From contig JACNMN010000003.1 of assembly GCA_020622165.1 (NCBI GenBank), forward strand, positions 1 to 64,000: a stretch of DNA of 64,000 nucleotides, given 5' to 3'. The notes under the pieces were generated by a model, which saw only the letters and a list, made by a program, of their open reading frames with translations, searched no databases and was not told the DNA's origin. The translations under genes and the position numbers were made by a program. This DNA is from Boseongicola sp. H5 (GTDB lineage: Bacteria > Pseudomonadota > Alphaproteobacteria > Rhodobacterales > Rhodobacteraceae). Shown here piece after piece: positions 17,242 to 26,622 of the stretch; within the stretch, counting starts at the first letter, position 1; each line of letters begins with the position of its first letter.

Positions 17242-18762
17242 ATGACGGAGTTTACCCTGATCCCGGCCTGCGGCGCCGCCATCCCGACCGACCCGTTCAT
17301 CGGGCAGCATCTGATCGATGGCGCGTGGGTGGGGAGCGCCGACGGCGCCGTGTTCGAGCGACACTCCCCGGCGCATGGCGATCTCGTCAGCCGATCCGCA
17401 CGGGGCGGCGGCGATGATATCGCGCGCGCGATTGCGGCGGCCAGACATGCCTTCGATGCGGGCGACTGGGCCGCCTCCCCGGGCGCGGCGCGGGCAAGGA
17501 TCCTGCTGAAAACCGCTGATCTGATAGACGAAAACCGCGAACGGATCGCGGTTCTGGAAACCCTGGAAAGCGGCAAGCCGATCACTCAGGCGCGCGCCGA
17601 AATCGAGGGCGCCGCCGATCTCTGGAGATATGCCGCCGCCCTTGCACGCACGCTGCATGGCGACAGCCATAACAGCCTGGGCCCCGATATGCTGGGCATG
17701 GTGCTGAAGGAGCCGGTGGGCGTGGTCTCGCTGATCACGCCATGGAATTTCCCCTTTCTGATCATAAGCCAGAAACTTCCCTTCGCGCTGGCCGCAGGCT
17801 GCACCGCGGTGGTGAAACCTTCGGAGATGACGCCCTCCACCACCGTGATCCTCGGCCAGTTGCTGCAACGGGCCGGCTTGGCCGACGGTGTGGTCAATAT
17901 CGTGCTGGGATACGGCGATCCGGTCGGGGCGCTGATGACCGGCGATGACAGGGTCGACATGGTGTCCTTCACCGGCTCCACCGCGGTCGGCAAGCAGATC
18001 GTCAGGACCGCGGCCGGGACGCTGAAAAAGGTCTCGCTGGAGCTTGGGGGCAAGAACCCGCAGGTGATTTTCCCCGACGCCGACCTTGAGGCCGCCGCCG
18101 ATGCCATCGTGTTCGGTGTCTATTTCAATGCGGGCGAATGCTGCAACTCCGGCAGCCGGATCATCGTGCATGAAGACGTGGCCGGGACGCTGACCGAAAT
18201 GGTCGTGGACGCGTCGCGCAAGGTGCCCTTCGGCGACCCGCTCGATCCCCGGACCAAGGTCGGCGCAATCATCTCGCCCGACCATCAGGCGAAGATCGCG
18301 GCCTATGTCCGGGATGCCGAGACCGCCGGGGCGCAGGTGGCGCTTGGCGGCAAGGCGCTGTCGATCGACGGTTTGGCGGGCCAGTTCCACGCCCCCACGA
18401 TCGTCACCGGCGTTACCCCCGACATGGCCATCGCCACCGAAGAGGTGTTCGGGCCGGTTCTGTCCGTCCTGACCTTCCGGACAATGGATCAGGCGATTTT
18501 GCTTGCCAATTCCGCGCCTTACGGGCTGTCGGCGGGGGTATGGAGCCGCGATGTCTACACCTGTCTTGAGTTCTCCCGCAGGGTTCGGGCCGGGACGGTC
18601 TGGACCAATACCTGGATGGATGGTTTTGCCGAGATGCCCTTCGGCGGGGTCAAGCAGAGCGGGCAGGGCCGGGAACTGGGCCGATACGGGATAGAGGAGT
18701 TCCTTGAGGTCAAATCCGTCCAGATGCGGATCGGCGACACCCGGCCGAGATGGGTGGCCTAA
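17242..18762 (+). CDS. NAD(P)-dependent aldehyde dehydrogenase
   Basis: A 506-residue ALDH-superfamily enzyme. Visible motifs are PWNFPF (coenzyme/active-site Asn), FTGSTAVGKQI, LELGGKNPQ with the general-base Glu, GECCNSG with catalytic Cys301, and EEVFGPVL. It oxidises an aldehyde, perhaps a glyceraldehyde-like or semialdehyde intermediate, to the acid. The start one base after the hydratase stop is preferred over an in-frame upstream ATG at 17203 lying within the hydratase gene. It is last in the operon; its stop overlaps the convergent lacI stop by 4 bases. Confidence 0.93.
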   Translation: MTEFTLIPACGAAIPTDPFIGQHLIDGAWVGSADGAVFERHSPAHGDLVSRSARGGGDDIARAIAAARHAFDAGDWAASPGAARARILLKTADLIDENRERIAVLETLESGKPITQARAEIEGAADLWRYAAALARTLHGDSHNSLGPDMLGMVLKEPVGVVSLITPWNFPFLIISQKLPFALAAGCTAVVKPSEMTPSTTVILGQLLQRAGLADGVVNIVLGYGDPVGALMTGDDRVDMVSFTGSTAVGKQIVRTAAGTLKKVSLELGGKNPQVIFPDADLEAAADAIVFGVYFNAGECCNSGSRIIVHEDVAGTLTEMVVDASRKVPFGDPLDPRTKVGAIISPDHQAKIAAYVRDAETAGAQVALGGKALSIDGLAGQFHAPTIVTGVTPDMAIATEEVFGPVLSVLTFRTMDQAILLANSAPYGLSAGVWSRDVYTCLEFSRRVRAGTVWTNTWMDGFAEMPFGGVKQSGQGRELGRYGIEEFLEVKSVQMRIGDTRPRWVA

Positions 18763-19805
18763 TGGTCGCTGTCGCCGCAAAATCCGGTGTCGGGGCGGAA
18801 CAGCACATTGAGCGCTTCCGGCGGCTCGCCCGCCATCCGGCGCAACAGCATCTCCGCCATCGCGCGGCCCGTGGCGCGCAGGTCTTCGAACACGGTCTCG
18901 ATCCGCGGACGGATATTGTCGAAGATGGGAGAGGCGCGTTTGGCCAGCACATCGGCCTCCACCCCCGGTGTCACGCCCACATCGCCAAGGGCCGTCAGCG
19001 TCACCAGCGCGGTCACCTCGCCCACGCAGATGTACCCGTCGGGCGGGTTCGGCCGATACCTTCGCCGCTTGGTGGCCTCCGCGATATCGGCGGTGGCGGA
19101 ATCGAGCGTCACGTCGGTGACGATCTCGTACTCGACACCGGTTTCCCGCACCGCGCTCATGAAGCCGTAGCGCAGATGCTGGGTGAAGGTGAACCGGTCC
19201 TCCGGCAGGATCAGGCTCAGCCGTCTGCGGCCCTTCTCGACCAGCCGGTGCACCGCCTTGCGGGCAAAGGTCTCGTTGTCGAAATCGACCCATGGATGGG
19301 GCGTGGTGAATTCGGTTCGGCCATGGCTGACAAAGGGAAACCCGTTCTCCATCATCAGCCGGACCCGGGGGTCGAAGCATTCCGTCCGGGTGAAGAGAAT
19401 GCCATCGGCCAGATTGTTGCGCAAAATGGTGCGCACCGGATCCAGCCGGTCCTTGCCGACCGTGTCGGGAACGACGGTGACGGAATAGCCCGTGCCGCGC
19501 AGGACGTCGGTGATGCCGGTCAGAAACTCATGGGTGAAGCCCAGAAACTCATGTTCGGTATTGAGCAGAAGGCTCACGACCTGCGTGCGCCCGGTGCGCA
19601 GCCGCCGTGCCGCGCGGTCGGGCACATAGCCCAGATTCTTCGCCGCAAGGGACACTTTTTCGCGGGTCGTCTTGGCGATTCGCGGGTCGTTGGCCAGCGC
19701 CCGCGACACGGTGGCCACGGCATATCCGGTCTGCTCCGCGATCGTTCGCAATGTCGGGCGTTCGCCGGGCGCAAGCGGCGCGGTCTCGTCGGTGTCCTTG
19801 GTCAT
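18759..19805 (-). CDS. LacI-family transcriptional regulator (ABC transporter locus)
   Basis: A 348-residue repressor. The N-terminal helix-turn-helix is TLRTIAEQTGYAVATVSRALANDP, followed by the hinge YVPDRAARRLRTG and a periplasmic-binding-protein-like sensor domain. It is divergent from the sugar ABC transporter operon. A perfect palindrome TTGAAACGTTTCAA lies 50 bases upstream of its own start and a related site overlaps the transporter promoter, so it most likely represses both. The ATG at 19805 is chosen over TTG at 19808. The effector is presumably the transported sugar or a derivative. Confidence 0.9.
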   Translation of the reverse strand: MTKDTDETAPLAPGERPTLRTIAEQTGYAVATVSRALANDPRIAKTTREKVSLAAKNLGYVPDRAARRLRTGRTQVVSLLLNTEHEFLGFTHEFLTGITDVLRGTGYSVTVVPDTVGKDRLDPVRTILRNNLADGILFTRTECFDPRVRLMMENGFPFVSHGRTEFTTPHPWVDFDNETFARKAVHRLVEKGRRRLSLILPEDRFTFTQHLRYGFMSAVRETGVEYEIVTDVTLDSATADIAEATKRRRYRPNPPDGYICVGEVTALVTLTALGDVGVTPGVEADVLAKRASPIFDNIRPRIETVFEDLRATGRAMAEMLLRRMAGEPPEALNVLFRPDTGFCGDSDH

Positions 19806-19854
19806 CAAGCCGGGGTGCTCCGCTGCGGAAGGCTTGGGTCACTATGGCGATTAT

Positions 19855-19868
19855 TTGAAACGTTTCAA
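19855..19868. promoter_or_regulatory. LacI-type operator TTGAAACGTTTCAA
   Basis: A perfect 14-base palindrome with the central CG typical of LacI-family operators, positioned just upstream of lacI. Likely autoregulatory site of the adjacent regulator. Confidence 0.7.
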
Positions 19869-19968
19869 CTGAAAAGCGTTTCGCGGTGTTGTGGCCATGT
19901 AGTCGCCTTTGTGCCTGTAACGCTGAGTATATGGCGATCGCGTTGCAACCCAGACGCGAAATTTTCCG

Positions 19969-19998
19969 TTGACTCAGGGCTGTGTTATAACGTTTTAA
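19969..19998 (+). promoter_or_regulatory. Promoter and operator of the sugar ABC transporter operon
   Basis: TTGACT (19969-19974) is a good -35. The following AT-rich segment contains the palindrome TTATAACGTTTTAA (19985-19998; five of six pairs match around a central CG), which overlaps the likely -10. It is similar to the site at 19855, so both are probably bound by the divergent LacI protein. Confidence 0.6.
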
Positions 19999-20043
19999 TT
20001 CCAGCAGTCCAAAAGGGACTCATAACGAAAAGGGAGGACGATC

Positions 20044-21294
20044 ATGACCATTCTCAGAAAGCTTCAGCTGTCTGCCGCAGCTGTCGCGCTGTCGACCACG
20101 GGGGTCGTGGCGCAGGAAGTTGAAGTTCTTCACTGGTGGACATCCGGTGGCGAGGCCGCGGCGCTGAACGTGCTGCGCGAGGATCTGGCCGGCAGCGGCA
20201 TCGGCTGGACCGATATGCCAGTGGCCGGCGGCGGCGGCTCCGATGCGATGACCGTTCTGCGCGCCCGCGTGACCGCAGGCGACCCGCCCACCGCCGTGCA
20301 GATGCTCGGCTTCTCCATTCAGGACTGGGCCGCCGAAGGCGCGCTGGCCAATCTCAACGATCTGGCCGCCGAACAGAACTGGGACGATGTCGTGCCCGCG
20401 GCGCTGCAGCGTTTCTCCACCTATGACGGTGACTGGGTGGCGGCACCGGTGAACGTCCATTCGACCAACTGGGTCTGGGCCAATACCGCGCTGATGGAAG
20501 AGCTTGGCATCGAACAGCCCGGAACATGGGATGAGTTCGTGGCCGCAATGCAGGCCGCGCAGGATGCGGGCTACACCGCACTCGCCCATGGCGGTCAGGC
20601 CTGGCAGGACGCCACGATCTTCGATTCGATGGTGATGGGGGTCGGTGGCCCCGAATTCTATCAGGCCGCGATGGTCGATCTCGACCCCGAGGCGCTCGGC
20701 TCCGCCCAGATGGTCGAGGCGTTCGAGCGTATGGCCGTATTGCGCGGCTTCGTGGACGACAACTTCTCGGGTCGCGACTGGAACCTCGCCTCGGCGATGG
20801 TCGCCAATGGCGACGCGCTGTTCCAGATCATGGGGGACTGGGCCAAGGGCGAGTTCATCAACGCAGGCCAGACCGCCGGAGAAGAGTTCCAGTGCTTCCG
20901 CGTGCCGGGCACCGAGGGAATGGTCACCTTCAACTCCGACCAGTTCGCGATGTTCAACGTGACCGACGCCGCGGCGATGGAGGCGCAGACGGCCATGGCC
21001 TCGGCGGTGATGAGCCCCGAGTTCCAGGTGGCCTTCAACACGGTCAAAGGCTCCGTGCCCGCCCGGACTGATATCTCGCCCGAGGCGTTCGATGCCTGCG
21101 GACAGATGGGGATGGCGCAGCTTGCCGAAGCCGCGGCCAGTGGCGGGCTTTTCGGGTCCATGGCCCATGGTCATGCCAACAACCCGTCGGTGCAGAATGC
21201 GATGTATGATGTGATCACCGCGCATTTCAACGGCGAATACGATGCCGAAACCGCTGCCCAGGAAATGGTGACAGCCGTCGAACTGGCGATGTAA
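20044..21294 (+). CDS. Sugar ABC transporter substrate-binding protein (glucose/mannose-like, CUT1)
   Basis: A 416-residue periplasmic binding protein with a cleavable signal peptide ([24 protein letters not shown]). The mature start, [20 protein letters not shown], together with [13 protein letters not shown], resembles GtsA-type glucose/mannose binding proteins. GGGAGG precedes the ATG. The LacI operator and promoter lie directly upstream, and a strong hairpin follows the stop, usual for genes expressed above their permeases. Sugar specificity is inferred from similarity to the GtsA type only. Confidence 0.88.
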   Translation: MTILRKLQLSAAAVALSTTGVVAQEVEVLHWWTSGGEAAALNVLREDLAGSGIGWTDMPVAGGGGSDAMTVLRARVTAGDPPTAVQMLGFSIQDWAAEGALANLNDLAAEQNWDDVVPAALQRFSTYDGDWVAAPVNVHSTNWVWANTALMEELGIEQPGTWDEFVAAMQAAQDAGYTALAHGGQAWQDATIFDSMVMGVGGPEFYQAAMVDLDPEALGSAQMVEAFERMAVLRGFVDDNFSGRDWNLASAMVANGDALFQIMGDWAKGEFINAGQTAGEEFQCFRVPGTEGMVTFNSDQFAMFNVTDAAAMEAQTAMASAVMSPEFQVAFNTVKGSVPARTDISPEAFDACGQMGMAQLAEAAASGGLFGSMAHGHANNPSVQNAMYDVITAHFNGEYDAETAAQEMVTAVELAM

Positions 21295-21303
21295 CGCCTG
21301 TCG

Positions 21304-21331
21304 GGACCGGCCCTTTTTTCGGGGCCGGTCC
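21304..21331 (+). terminator. Intercistronic hairpin after the sugar-binding protein gene
   Basis: A perfect 10-base stem (GGACCGGCCC / GGGCCGGTCC) encloses a T-rich loop. No T-run follows the stem, so it probably stabilises the upstream mRNA or attenuates transcription rather than stopping it fully. Confidence 0.6.
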
Positions 21332-21385
21332 ACGGGTCCGGGCAGGGGCCCGGTCGTCACCGCAACGACAAAGGGGAGGGGGCCA

Positions 21386-22294
21386 ATGGCTGCTACCGAC
21401 GCCGGGCAGGATACGGGCGTGGATTTCCGCACGCGTCTTCAGAACTGGCTGCCCAAGATCGTTCTGGCGCCGTCCTTTGCGGTGATGGTGATCTTCGTTT
21501 ACGGCTTCATCGCCTTCACGGTCTATCTGAGCTTCACAGACAGCCGCATGCTGCCGTCATACGAATGGGTCGGCTGGCAGAATTACGACCGGCTGTTCCG
21601 CGTCCGCGAATGGGATATCGCGGTCAAGAACCTCGCCATATTCGCCTCGCTCTACATCGTGATCTGCACGCTGATCGGCCTGATGCTGGCGATTTTTCTC
21701 GATCAGAAGATCAGGGGCGAAGGTATTTTGAGGCCCATCTTCCTTTATCCCATGGCGCTCAGCTTCATCGTGACGGGCACCGCTTGGAAGTGGTTTCTGG
21801 ACCCCGCGATCGGGCTGGAAAACACCATGCATCTCTGGGGCTGGGAAAGCTTCACCTTCAACTGGATCAAGGATCGCGAAATGGCGATCTACACCATCGT
21901 CATCGCCGCGGTCTGGCAAAGCTCGGGCTTCGTCATGGCGATGTTTCTGGCCGGTCTCCGCGGGATCGACAACGAGATCCTGAAAGCGGCCCAGATGGAC
22001 GGGGCCTCGAACTGGAACCTGTATCGCCGGATCATCCTGCCGCAGCTTCGGCCCGCGTTCCTGTCGGCCTTCGTCATTCTCAGCCACCTTGCGATCAAAT
22101 CCTATGACCTTGTGATCGCCCTGACCGGCGGCGGGCCGGGCAATGCGACGGCGCTGCCTGCGACCTTCATGTATTCCTACACATTCACGCGCAACCAGAT
22201 GGGCATCGGCGCCTCGTCTGCGGTGATCATGCTGATGACCATCGCGGCGATCATGGTGCCCTATCTCTATGCCGAATTGCGGGAGAAGAAGTGA
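21386..22294 (+). CDS. Sugar ABC transporter permease 1 (MalF-like)
   Basis: A 302-residue inner-membrane protein with six predicted helices. The EAA loop (EILKAAQMDGASNWNLYRRIILP) contacts the ATPase, and the segment ALTGGGPGNATALPATFMY is typical of CUT1 MalF/GtsB-type permeases. AGGGGAGGGGG precedes the ATG. The stop overlaps the next permease start by one base. It works with the adjacent permease and ATPase to import the ligand of the upstream binding protein. Confidence 0.92.
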   Translation: MAATDAGQDTGVDFRTRLQNWLPKIVLAPSFAVMVIFVYGFIAFTVYLSFTDSRMLPSYEWVGWQNYDRLFRVREWDIAVKNLAIFASLYIVICTLIGLMLAIFLDQKIRGEGILRPIFLYPMALSFIVTGTAWKWFLDPAIGLENTMHLWGWESFTFNWIKDREMAIYTIVIAAVWQSSGFVMAMFLAGLRGIDNEILKAAQMDGASNWNLYRRIILPQLRPAFLSAFVILSHLAIKSYDLVIALTGGGPGNATALPATFMYSYTFTRNQMGIGASSAVIMLMTIAAIMVPYLYAELREKK

Positions 22295-23175
22295 TGGCCA
22301 TCGCATCCGCCGACACCGCAATCCGGTCCTCCAGCTTCAGCCGGGTGCTGATCTATCTGGTGCTTCTGCTCTTCGCCCTGTTCTACCTGCTGCCCTTCGG
22401 CATCATGCTGGTGAACTCGCTCAAGCCGCTGGAAGAGATCACCGGCGGAAACATGGTGTCGCTCCCCCGGGAATGGACCATCGCACCCTGGCTGAGCGCC
22501 TGGTCGACCGCGCAGATCGGGGTGGAGCCGACCGGCCTGCGCCCGTATTTCATCAACTCGATCGTGATGGCGGTGCCCGCCGTGGCGCTGTCGACCATCG
22601 TGGGGGCGCTCAACGGCTATGTTCTCACCAAATGGCAGTTCCGGGGCGCGACGCTGATCTTCGGGCTGTTGCTCTTCTCCTGCTTCATCCCGTTCCAGAT
22701 CGTCCTGATCCCGATGGCGCGCATTCTCGGCATTCTTGACATCGCCGGCACGACGACCGGTCTGATCCTTGTGCATTTCGTCTACGGGATCGGGTTCACC
22801 ACGCTCTATTTCCGGAACTACTATGCCGCGTTCCCCACGGAGCTGGTGCGCGCCGCACAGATCGACGGCGCGGGTTTTTTCCAGATCTTCTGGCGGATCA
22901 TGCTGCCCAGTTCGGGGCCGATCATCGCGGTGTCGTGTATCTGGCAGTTCACCAATATCTGGAACGATTTCCTGTTCGGCGCCTCCTTCGCATCGGGCGG
23001 GTCCGCCCCGATGACGGTGGCGCTCAACAATCTCGTCAACTCCTCCACGGGTGTGCGCGAATACAATGTGCATTTTGCCGGCGCCATCATGGCGGCCGCA
23101 CCCACTCTTCTCGTTTACATCGTCGCTGGCCGCTACTTCGTGCGCGGTCTGATGGCGGGCTCAGTCAAGGGATAA
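22294..23175 (+). CDS. Sugar ABC transporter permease 2 (MalG-like)
   Basis: A 293-residue inner-membrane permease of the MalG/GtsC type with six predicted helices. The EAA loop is ELVRAAQIDGAGFFQIFWRI. ATG at 22294 overlaps the preceding stop (TGATG), implying translational coupling; a GTG three bases upstream is less likely. It forms the translocation heterodimer with the preceding permease. Confidence 0.92.
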   Translation: MAIASADTAIRSSSFSRVLIYLVLLLFALFYLLPFGIMLVNSLKPLEEITGGNMVSLPREWTIAPWLSAWSTAQIGVEPTGLRPYFINSIVMAVPAVALSTIVGALNGYVLTKWQFRGATLIFGLLLFSCFIPFQIVLIPMARILGILDIAGTTTGLILVHFVYGIGFTTLYFRNYYAAFPTELVRAAQIDGAGFFQIFWRIMLPSSGPIIAVSCIWQFTNIWNDFLFGASFASGGSAPMTVALNNLVNSSTGVREYNVHFAGAIMAAAPTLLVYIVAGRYFVRGLMAGSVKG

Positions 23176-23180
23176 GTCCG

Positions 23181-24296
23181 ATGGGTTTTCTCGACATCAA
23201 CAACGTCACCAAATCCTACGGCGCGGTGGAGGTGCTGCATAAGGTCGATATCGAGGTGCAGGAGGGCGAGTTTCTTGTTCTTGTCGGCCCCTCGGGCTGC
23301 GGCAAGTCCACGCTTCTCAACATGATCGCGGGGCTGGAGGGGATCACCTCCGGCGAAATCGCCATCAAGGACCGGGTGATCAACGGCGTGCACCCGTCCA
23401 AGCGCAACATCGCGATGGTGTTCCAGTCCTACGCGCTCTACCCCAACATGACCGTCGGCCAGAACATCACGTTCGGGCTTGAGATGCATGGCGTTCCGAA
23501 GGCCGACCGCGACCGCGCGATGGCGGATGTGGCCAAGCTGCTGCAGATCGAAAACCTGCTTGACCGGAAACCCGGCCAATTGTCCGGCGGTCAGCGGCAA
23601 CGGGTGGCGATGGGGCGCGCGCTTGTCCGCAACCCGGACGTGTTTCTGTTCGACGAGCCGCTGTCCAATCTCGATGCCAAGCTGCGCGTGGACATGCGGA
23701 CCGAGATCAAGAAACTGCACCAGAAGCTGGGCACGACGATCGTTTACGTGACCCATGATCAGATCGAGGCGATGACGCTCTCCACCCGTATCGCGGTGAT
23801 GTATGACGGCTATGTGCAGCAGCTCGGCACGCCCAAGGAGATCTACGACAACCCCGCCAACCTGTTCGTGGCCAGCTTCATGGGCTCGCCCTCGATGAAC
23901 GTGCTGCCGGCACGGTTGCGGAACTTGAATGGCGAGATCCACGCCGAGATCACCGGCGCGGAGGATCAGCCGCTGCATCTGCGGATCGAAAACGCGCCGG
24001 AGAGCTACCGGGCCTATCTGGACGCGGAGGTGATGCTGGGCATCCGCCCGGAGGCGATCACCGATCCCGAAGGCGCCGACCGCAACGCCCGCAATATTCA
24101 GTCGCTGCACAACACGGTCAGCGTGACGGAACCGGCCGGCGCGGATACGTTCGTCAGCACGACGCTTTCGGGCAAGGACTGCATCGCGCGGATGCGGGCC
24201 GATGCCGATGTCCACCCGGGCCAGGCCTTCGATTTCGCGGTGAACATGGACAAGGCCGTGCTGTTCGACCCGAAGACCGAAGAGCGGATCGGCTGA
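23181..24296 (+). CDS. Sugar ABC transporter ATP-binding protein (UgpC/MsmK-like)
   Basis: A 371-residue CUT1 ATPase. Walker A is GPSGCGKST, the Q-loop segment is MVFQSYALYPN, the signature is [17 protein letters not shown], and Walker B is VFLFDEP with the D-loop SNLDAKLR. The C-terminal TOBE/OB region (from about residue 240) contains LGIRPEAI. It begins five bases after the permease stop and powers uptake. It is followed by a terminator, making it the last gene of this unit. Confidence 0.93.
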   Translation: MGFLDINNVTKSYGAVEVLHKVDIEVQEGEFLVLVGPSGCGKSTLLNMIAGLEGITSGEIAIKDRVINGVHPSKRNIAMVFQSYALYPNMTVGQNITFGLEMHGVPKADRDRAMADVAKLLQIENLLDRKPGQLSGGQRQRVAMGRALVRNPDVFLFDEPLSNLDAKLRVDMRTEIKKLHQKLGTTIVYVTHDQIEAMTLSTRIAVMYDGYVQQLGTPKEIYDNPANLFVASFMGSPSMNVLPARLRNLNGEIHAEITGAEDQPLHLRIENAPESYRAYLDAEVMLGIRPEAITDPEGADRNARNIQSLHNTVSVTEPAGADTFVSTTLSGKDCIARMRADADVHPGQAFDFAVNMDKAVLFDPKTEERIG

Positions 24297-24304
24297 GGCG
24301 GATG

Positions 24305-24330
24305 GGGTGGCCCGAGGCCGCCCTTTCTTT
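24305..24330 (+). terminator. Rho-independent terminator of the sugar ABC operon
   Basis: The 7-base stem GGGTGGC / GCCGCCC (one G-U pair) with a 5-base loop is followed by TTTCTTT. It directly follows the ATPase stop and separates the ABC operon from the GMC operon. Confidence 0.65.
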
Positions 24331-24340
24331 CAGGTAGAAA

Positions 24341-24354
24341 TTGGAATGTTCCAA
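24341..24354 (+). promoter_or_regulatory. LacI-type operator TTGGAATGTTCCAA before the GMC oxidoreductase operon
   Basis: A 14-base palindrome (6 of 6 arm pairs, TG centre) ends 15 bases before the start of the first GMC gene. It shares the TGGAA/TTCCA arms with the site at 13841. It probably binds the LacI-family regulator encoded within this same operon at 29388. No clear -35/-10 could be identified. Confidence 0.6.
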
Positions 24355-24368
24355 ATGCAGATCGCGGC

Positions 24369-25865
24369 ATGACGACCGACATCCTGATCATCGGCTCCGG
24401 CATGGGGGGTGCCACATTGGCCGCCGCCCTGGCGCCAAGCGGTGCGCGGATCGTGGTTCTGGAGCGGGGGGATCATCTGGCCGACAGCCCCGCCGCGCGC
24501 GACCCGCAGGCGATTTTCCGCGACGGCGTTTTCCAGCCCGATGAGACATGGCTGGACGGGCAGGGCGAACCGTTCAATCCGGGCAACTACTATTGCGTTG
24601 GCGGCAACAGCAAATTCTACGGTGCCGCACTGATCCGGTTTCGCGAAACGGATTTCGCGCCGGTCCGGCATATGGGCGGCACGACATCGGGCTGGCCCTT
24701 CGACTATGCCGAACTAGAGCCGTGGTATCAGGCCGCCGAAGAGATGTATGAGGTGCGCGGGTGTTTGGGCGAAGACCCGACCGAGCCGCCCCATTCGGGC
24801 AGATACCCGCATCCGCCCGTGCCCGATGAACCCGAGATTGCGGCGCTTCGCGCCCGGCTTGTCCGTATCGGGCTGCATCCGTCCTCCCTGCCGCTTGCGG
24901 TCGATCTGCCCCGCTGGCTGGCGCGGGGCCAAACGCCATGGGATGCGTTCCCCGATACCGATGGCTCCAAGATGGATGCCGAAAGCGTGGGGATGCGCCG
25001 GGCCTTATCCTTTGAAAACGTAACCTTGCACACCGGCATGCATGTGGATCGTCTGTTGGCCGATGACGCGGGGCGCATCACGGCAGTACAGGTCACCGGC
25101 CCCGATGGCCGGTCAGAGATCGCGGCCCGCAGCTTCGTGCTGGCCGCTGGCGCGGTGAACAGCGCGGCGATCCTGCTGCGCTCGGCCACGGACGCTTATC
25201 CCAAGGGGCTCGCCAATCGCTCCGATCAGGTCGGGCGGAATTTCATGAACCACAACTGTTCCGCTGCGCTGGCAATCCATCCCTGGCGAAAAAATCGTTC
25301 CGTCTATCAAAAGACGATTCAGATCAACGACTTCTATGGAAAGCCTCATGCCGGCGACATGCCTCTTGGCAACATTCAACTGCTTGGGCGCGTCTCCGGC
25401 CCGATCCTCGCCTCGCAGACCGGGCTGCCGGGCCCCGTTGCCCGATGGATCGCGGATCATGCGATTGATTTCTACGTGATGTCCGAGGATCTTCCCGATC
25501 CTGAAAGCCGTGTCACGCTGCGGGGGGATCGGATCGTGCTGGACTGGAAGCGCTCCAACTGGGCGGCGCATGACGCGCTGGTGGCGCGGCTGAAACGGGT
25601 TCTGCGCAAGGCCGGTTTTCCGGTGGTCCTGTCGCGGCCGTTCGACCGGCGCACACCGTCGCATCAATGCGGCACCGCCCGTATGGGGACCGATCCGGCG
25701 CGCAGCGTGGTCACGCCGACAGGCCGTGCCCATGACCATCCGAACCTGTTCATTGCCGATGCCAGCATCCTGCCCACATCGGCGGCGGTGAACCCGGCGC
25801 TGACCATCGCCGCCAACGCCTTGCGGATCGCCCATCATTTCCGGCAGAGGGAGCTTGCCATATGA
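24369..25865 (+). CDS. GMC-family FAD-dependent oxidoreductase (gluconate 2-dehydrogenase-like)
   Basis: A 498-residue flavoprotein. The N-terminal ADP-binding motif is DILIIGSGMGGATLAAAL. The glycine-rich VGGNSKFYGAAL and the C-terminal GTARMGTDP and NLFIADASILPTSAAVNPALTIAANALRI-type ending fit GMC enzymes related to the large subunit of sugar/gluconate dehydrogenases. It would oxidise a sugar or sugar-acid hydroxyl. No signal peptide or small subunit is seen, so location and acceptor are uncertain. It opens the operon behind a LacI-type operator; the stop overlaps the SDR start (ATGA). The Shine-Dalgarno is poor. Confidence 0.85.
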   Translation: MTTDILIIGSGMGGATLAAALAPSGARIVVLERGDHLADSPAARDPQAIFRDGVFQPDETWLDGQGEPFNPGNYYCVGGNSKFYGAALIRFRETDFAPVRHMGGTTSGWPFDYAELEPWYQAAEEMYEVRGCLGEDPTEPPHSGRYPHPPVPDEPEIAALRARLVRIGLHPSSLPLAVDLPRWLARGQTPWDAFPDTDGSKMDAESVGMRRALSFENVTLHTGMHVDRLLADDAGRITAVQVTGPDGRSEIAARSFVLAAGAVNSAAILLRSATDAYPKGLANRSDQVGRNFMNHNCSAALAIHPWRKNRSVYQKTIQINDFYGKPHAGDMPLGNIQLLGRVSGPILASQTGLPGPVARWIADHAIDFYVMSEDLPDPESRVTLRGDRIVLDWKRSNWAAHDALVARLKRVLRKAGFPVVLSRPFDRRTPSHQCGTARMGTDPARSVVTPTGRAHDHPNLFIADASILPTSAAVNPALTIAANALRIAHHFRQRELAI

Positions 25866-26614
25866 CCCGAACAGCCCTGATCACCGGCGGCCAGCAAGGC
25901 ATAGGTCTCGGCATTGCGCGGGCCCTTCGCGGGGCCGGCTATCGCGTCGCGGTCTGCGCGGAGCAAGCGGCGGACAGCGCCGCCGTGCGTGGTGTCGTGG
26001 AAGAACTGGAGGTTGAGTATTTTGTACATGATCTCAGCTCTCTGGGGAACGAAGCTGATCTGATCGCGGAGGTCGAATCCCGCCTCGGCCCGCTGACATG
26101 TTTCATCTCGAATGCGGGGGTTCCGGCGCATGTGCGGGGCGATATGCTGGGGTTGATGCCGGACAGCTTCGATCATGTCATGTCGGTGAACCTGCGCGGC
26201 GCCTTCTTTCTGGCGCAGGAGGTCGCAAGGCGGATGCTGGCCACACCCTCGGCGCATTACAGATCGCTGCAATTCGTCACCTCCGTCAGTGCGTCCATGG
26301 CCTCGGTCGAGCGGGCGGAATACTGCATGTCCAAGGCGGCGGCCTCGATGATGGCGCAGCTTTTCGCGGCCCGGCTTGCCGAGGCGGGGATCGGCGTATT
26401 CGAACTTCGCCCGGGCATCATCGAGACGGCGATGATCGCAGGCGCGAAGGACATCTATGATGCGCGTATCGCCGCGGGTCTGGTGCCTGCCAAACGGTGG
26501 GGGCAGCCCGCCGATCTGGGCCAGGTGGCCGCGGCCCTGGCCGAAGGTCAGTTTGCGTTTTCCACGGGTGCGATCATCCCGGTGGATGGCGGCCTGTCCA
26601 TAGAACGGTTGTGA
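25862..26614 (+). CDS. Short-chain dehydrogenase/reductase
   Basis: A 250-residue classical SDR. The cofactor motif TGGQQGIG is at residues 8-15; NAG is present; the catalytic Tyr154 and Lys158 (YCMSK) are preceded by the active-site Ser in TSVSASMAS; the C-terminal segment is GAIIPVDGGLSI. It likely performs NAD(P)-dependent oxidation or reduction of a sugar-derived intermediate. It overlaps the preceding GMC gene by four bases, and GAGGGAACGG inside or after its stop serves the next gene. Confidence 0.9.
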   Translation: MTRTALITGGQQGIGLGIARALRGAGYRVAVCAEQAADSAAVRGVVEELEVEYFVHDLSSLGNEADLIAEVESRLGPLTCFISNAGVPAHVRGDMLGLMPDSFDHVMSVNLRGAFFLAQEVARRMLATPSAHYRSLQFVTSVSASMASVERAEYCMSKAAASMMAQLFAARLAEAGIGVFELRPGIIETAMIAGAKDIYDARIAAGLVPAKRWGQPADLGQVAAALAEGQFAFSTGAIIPVDGGLSIERL

Positions 26615-26622
26615 GGGAACGG

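Noticed and set aside
16942-19380. 812-codon open frame on the minus strand across the hydratase, ALDH and lacI
   Set aside because: Antisense or out-of-frame over three clear genes; no domain signature.
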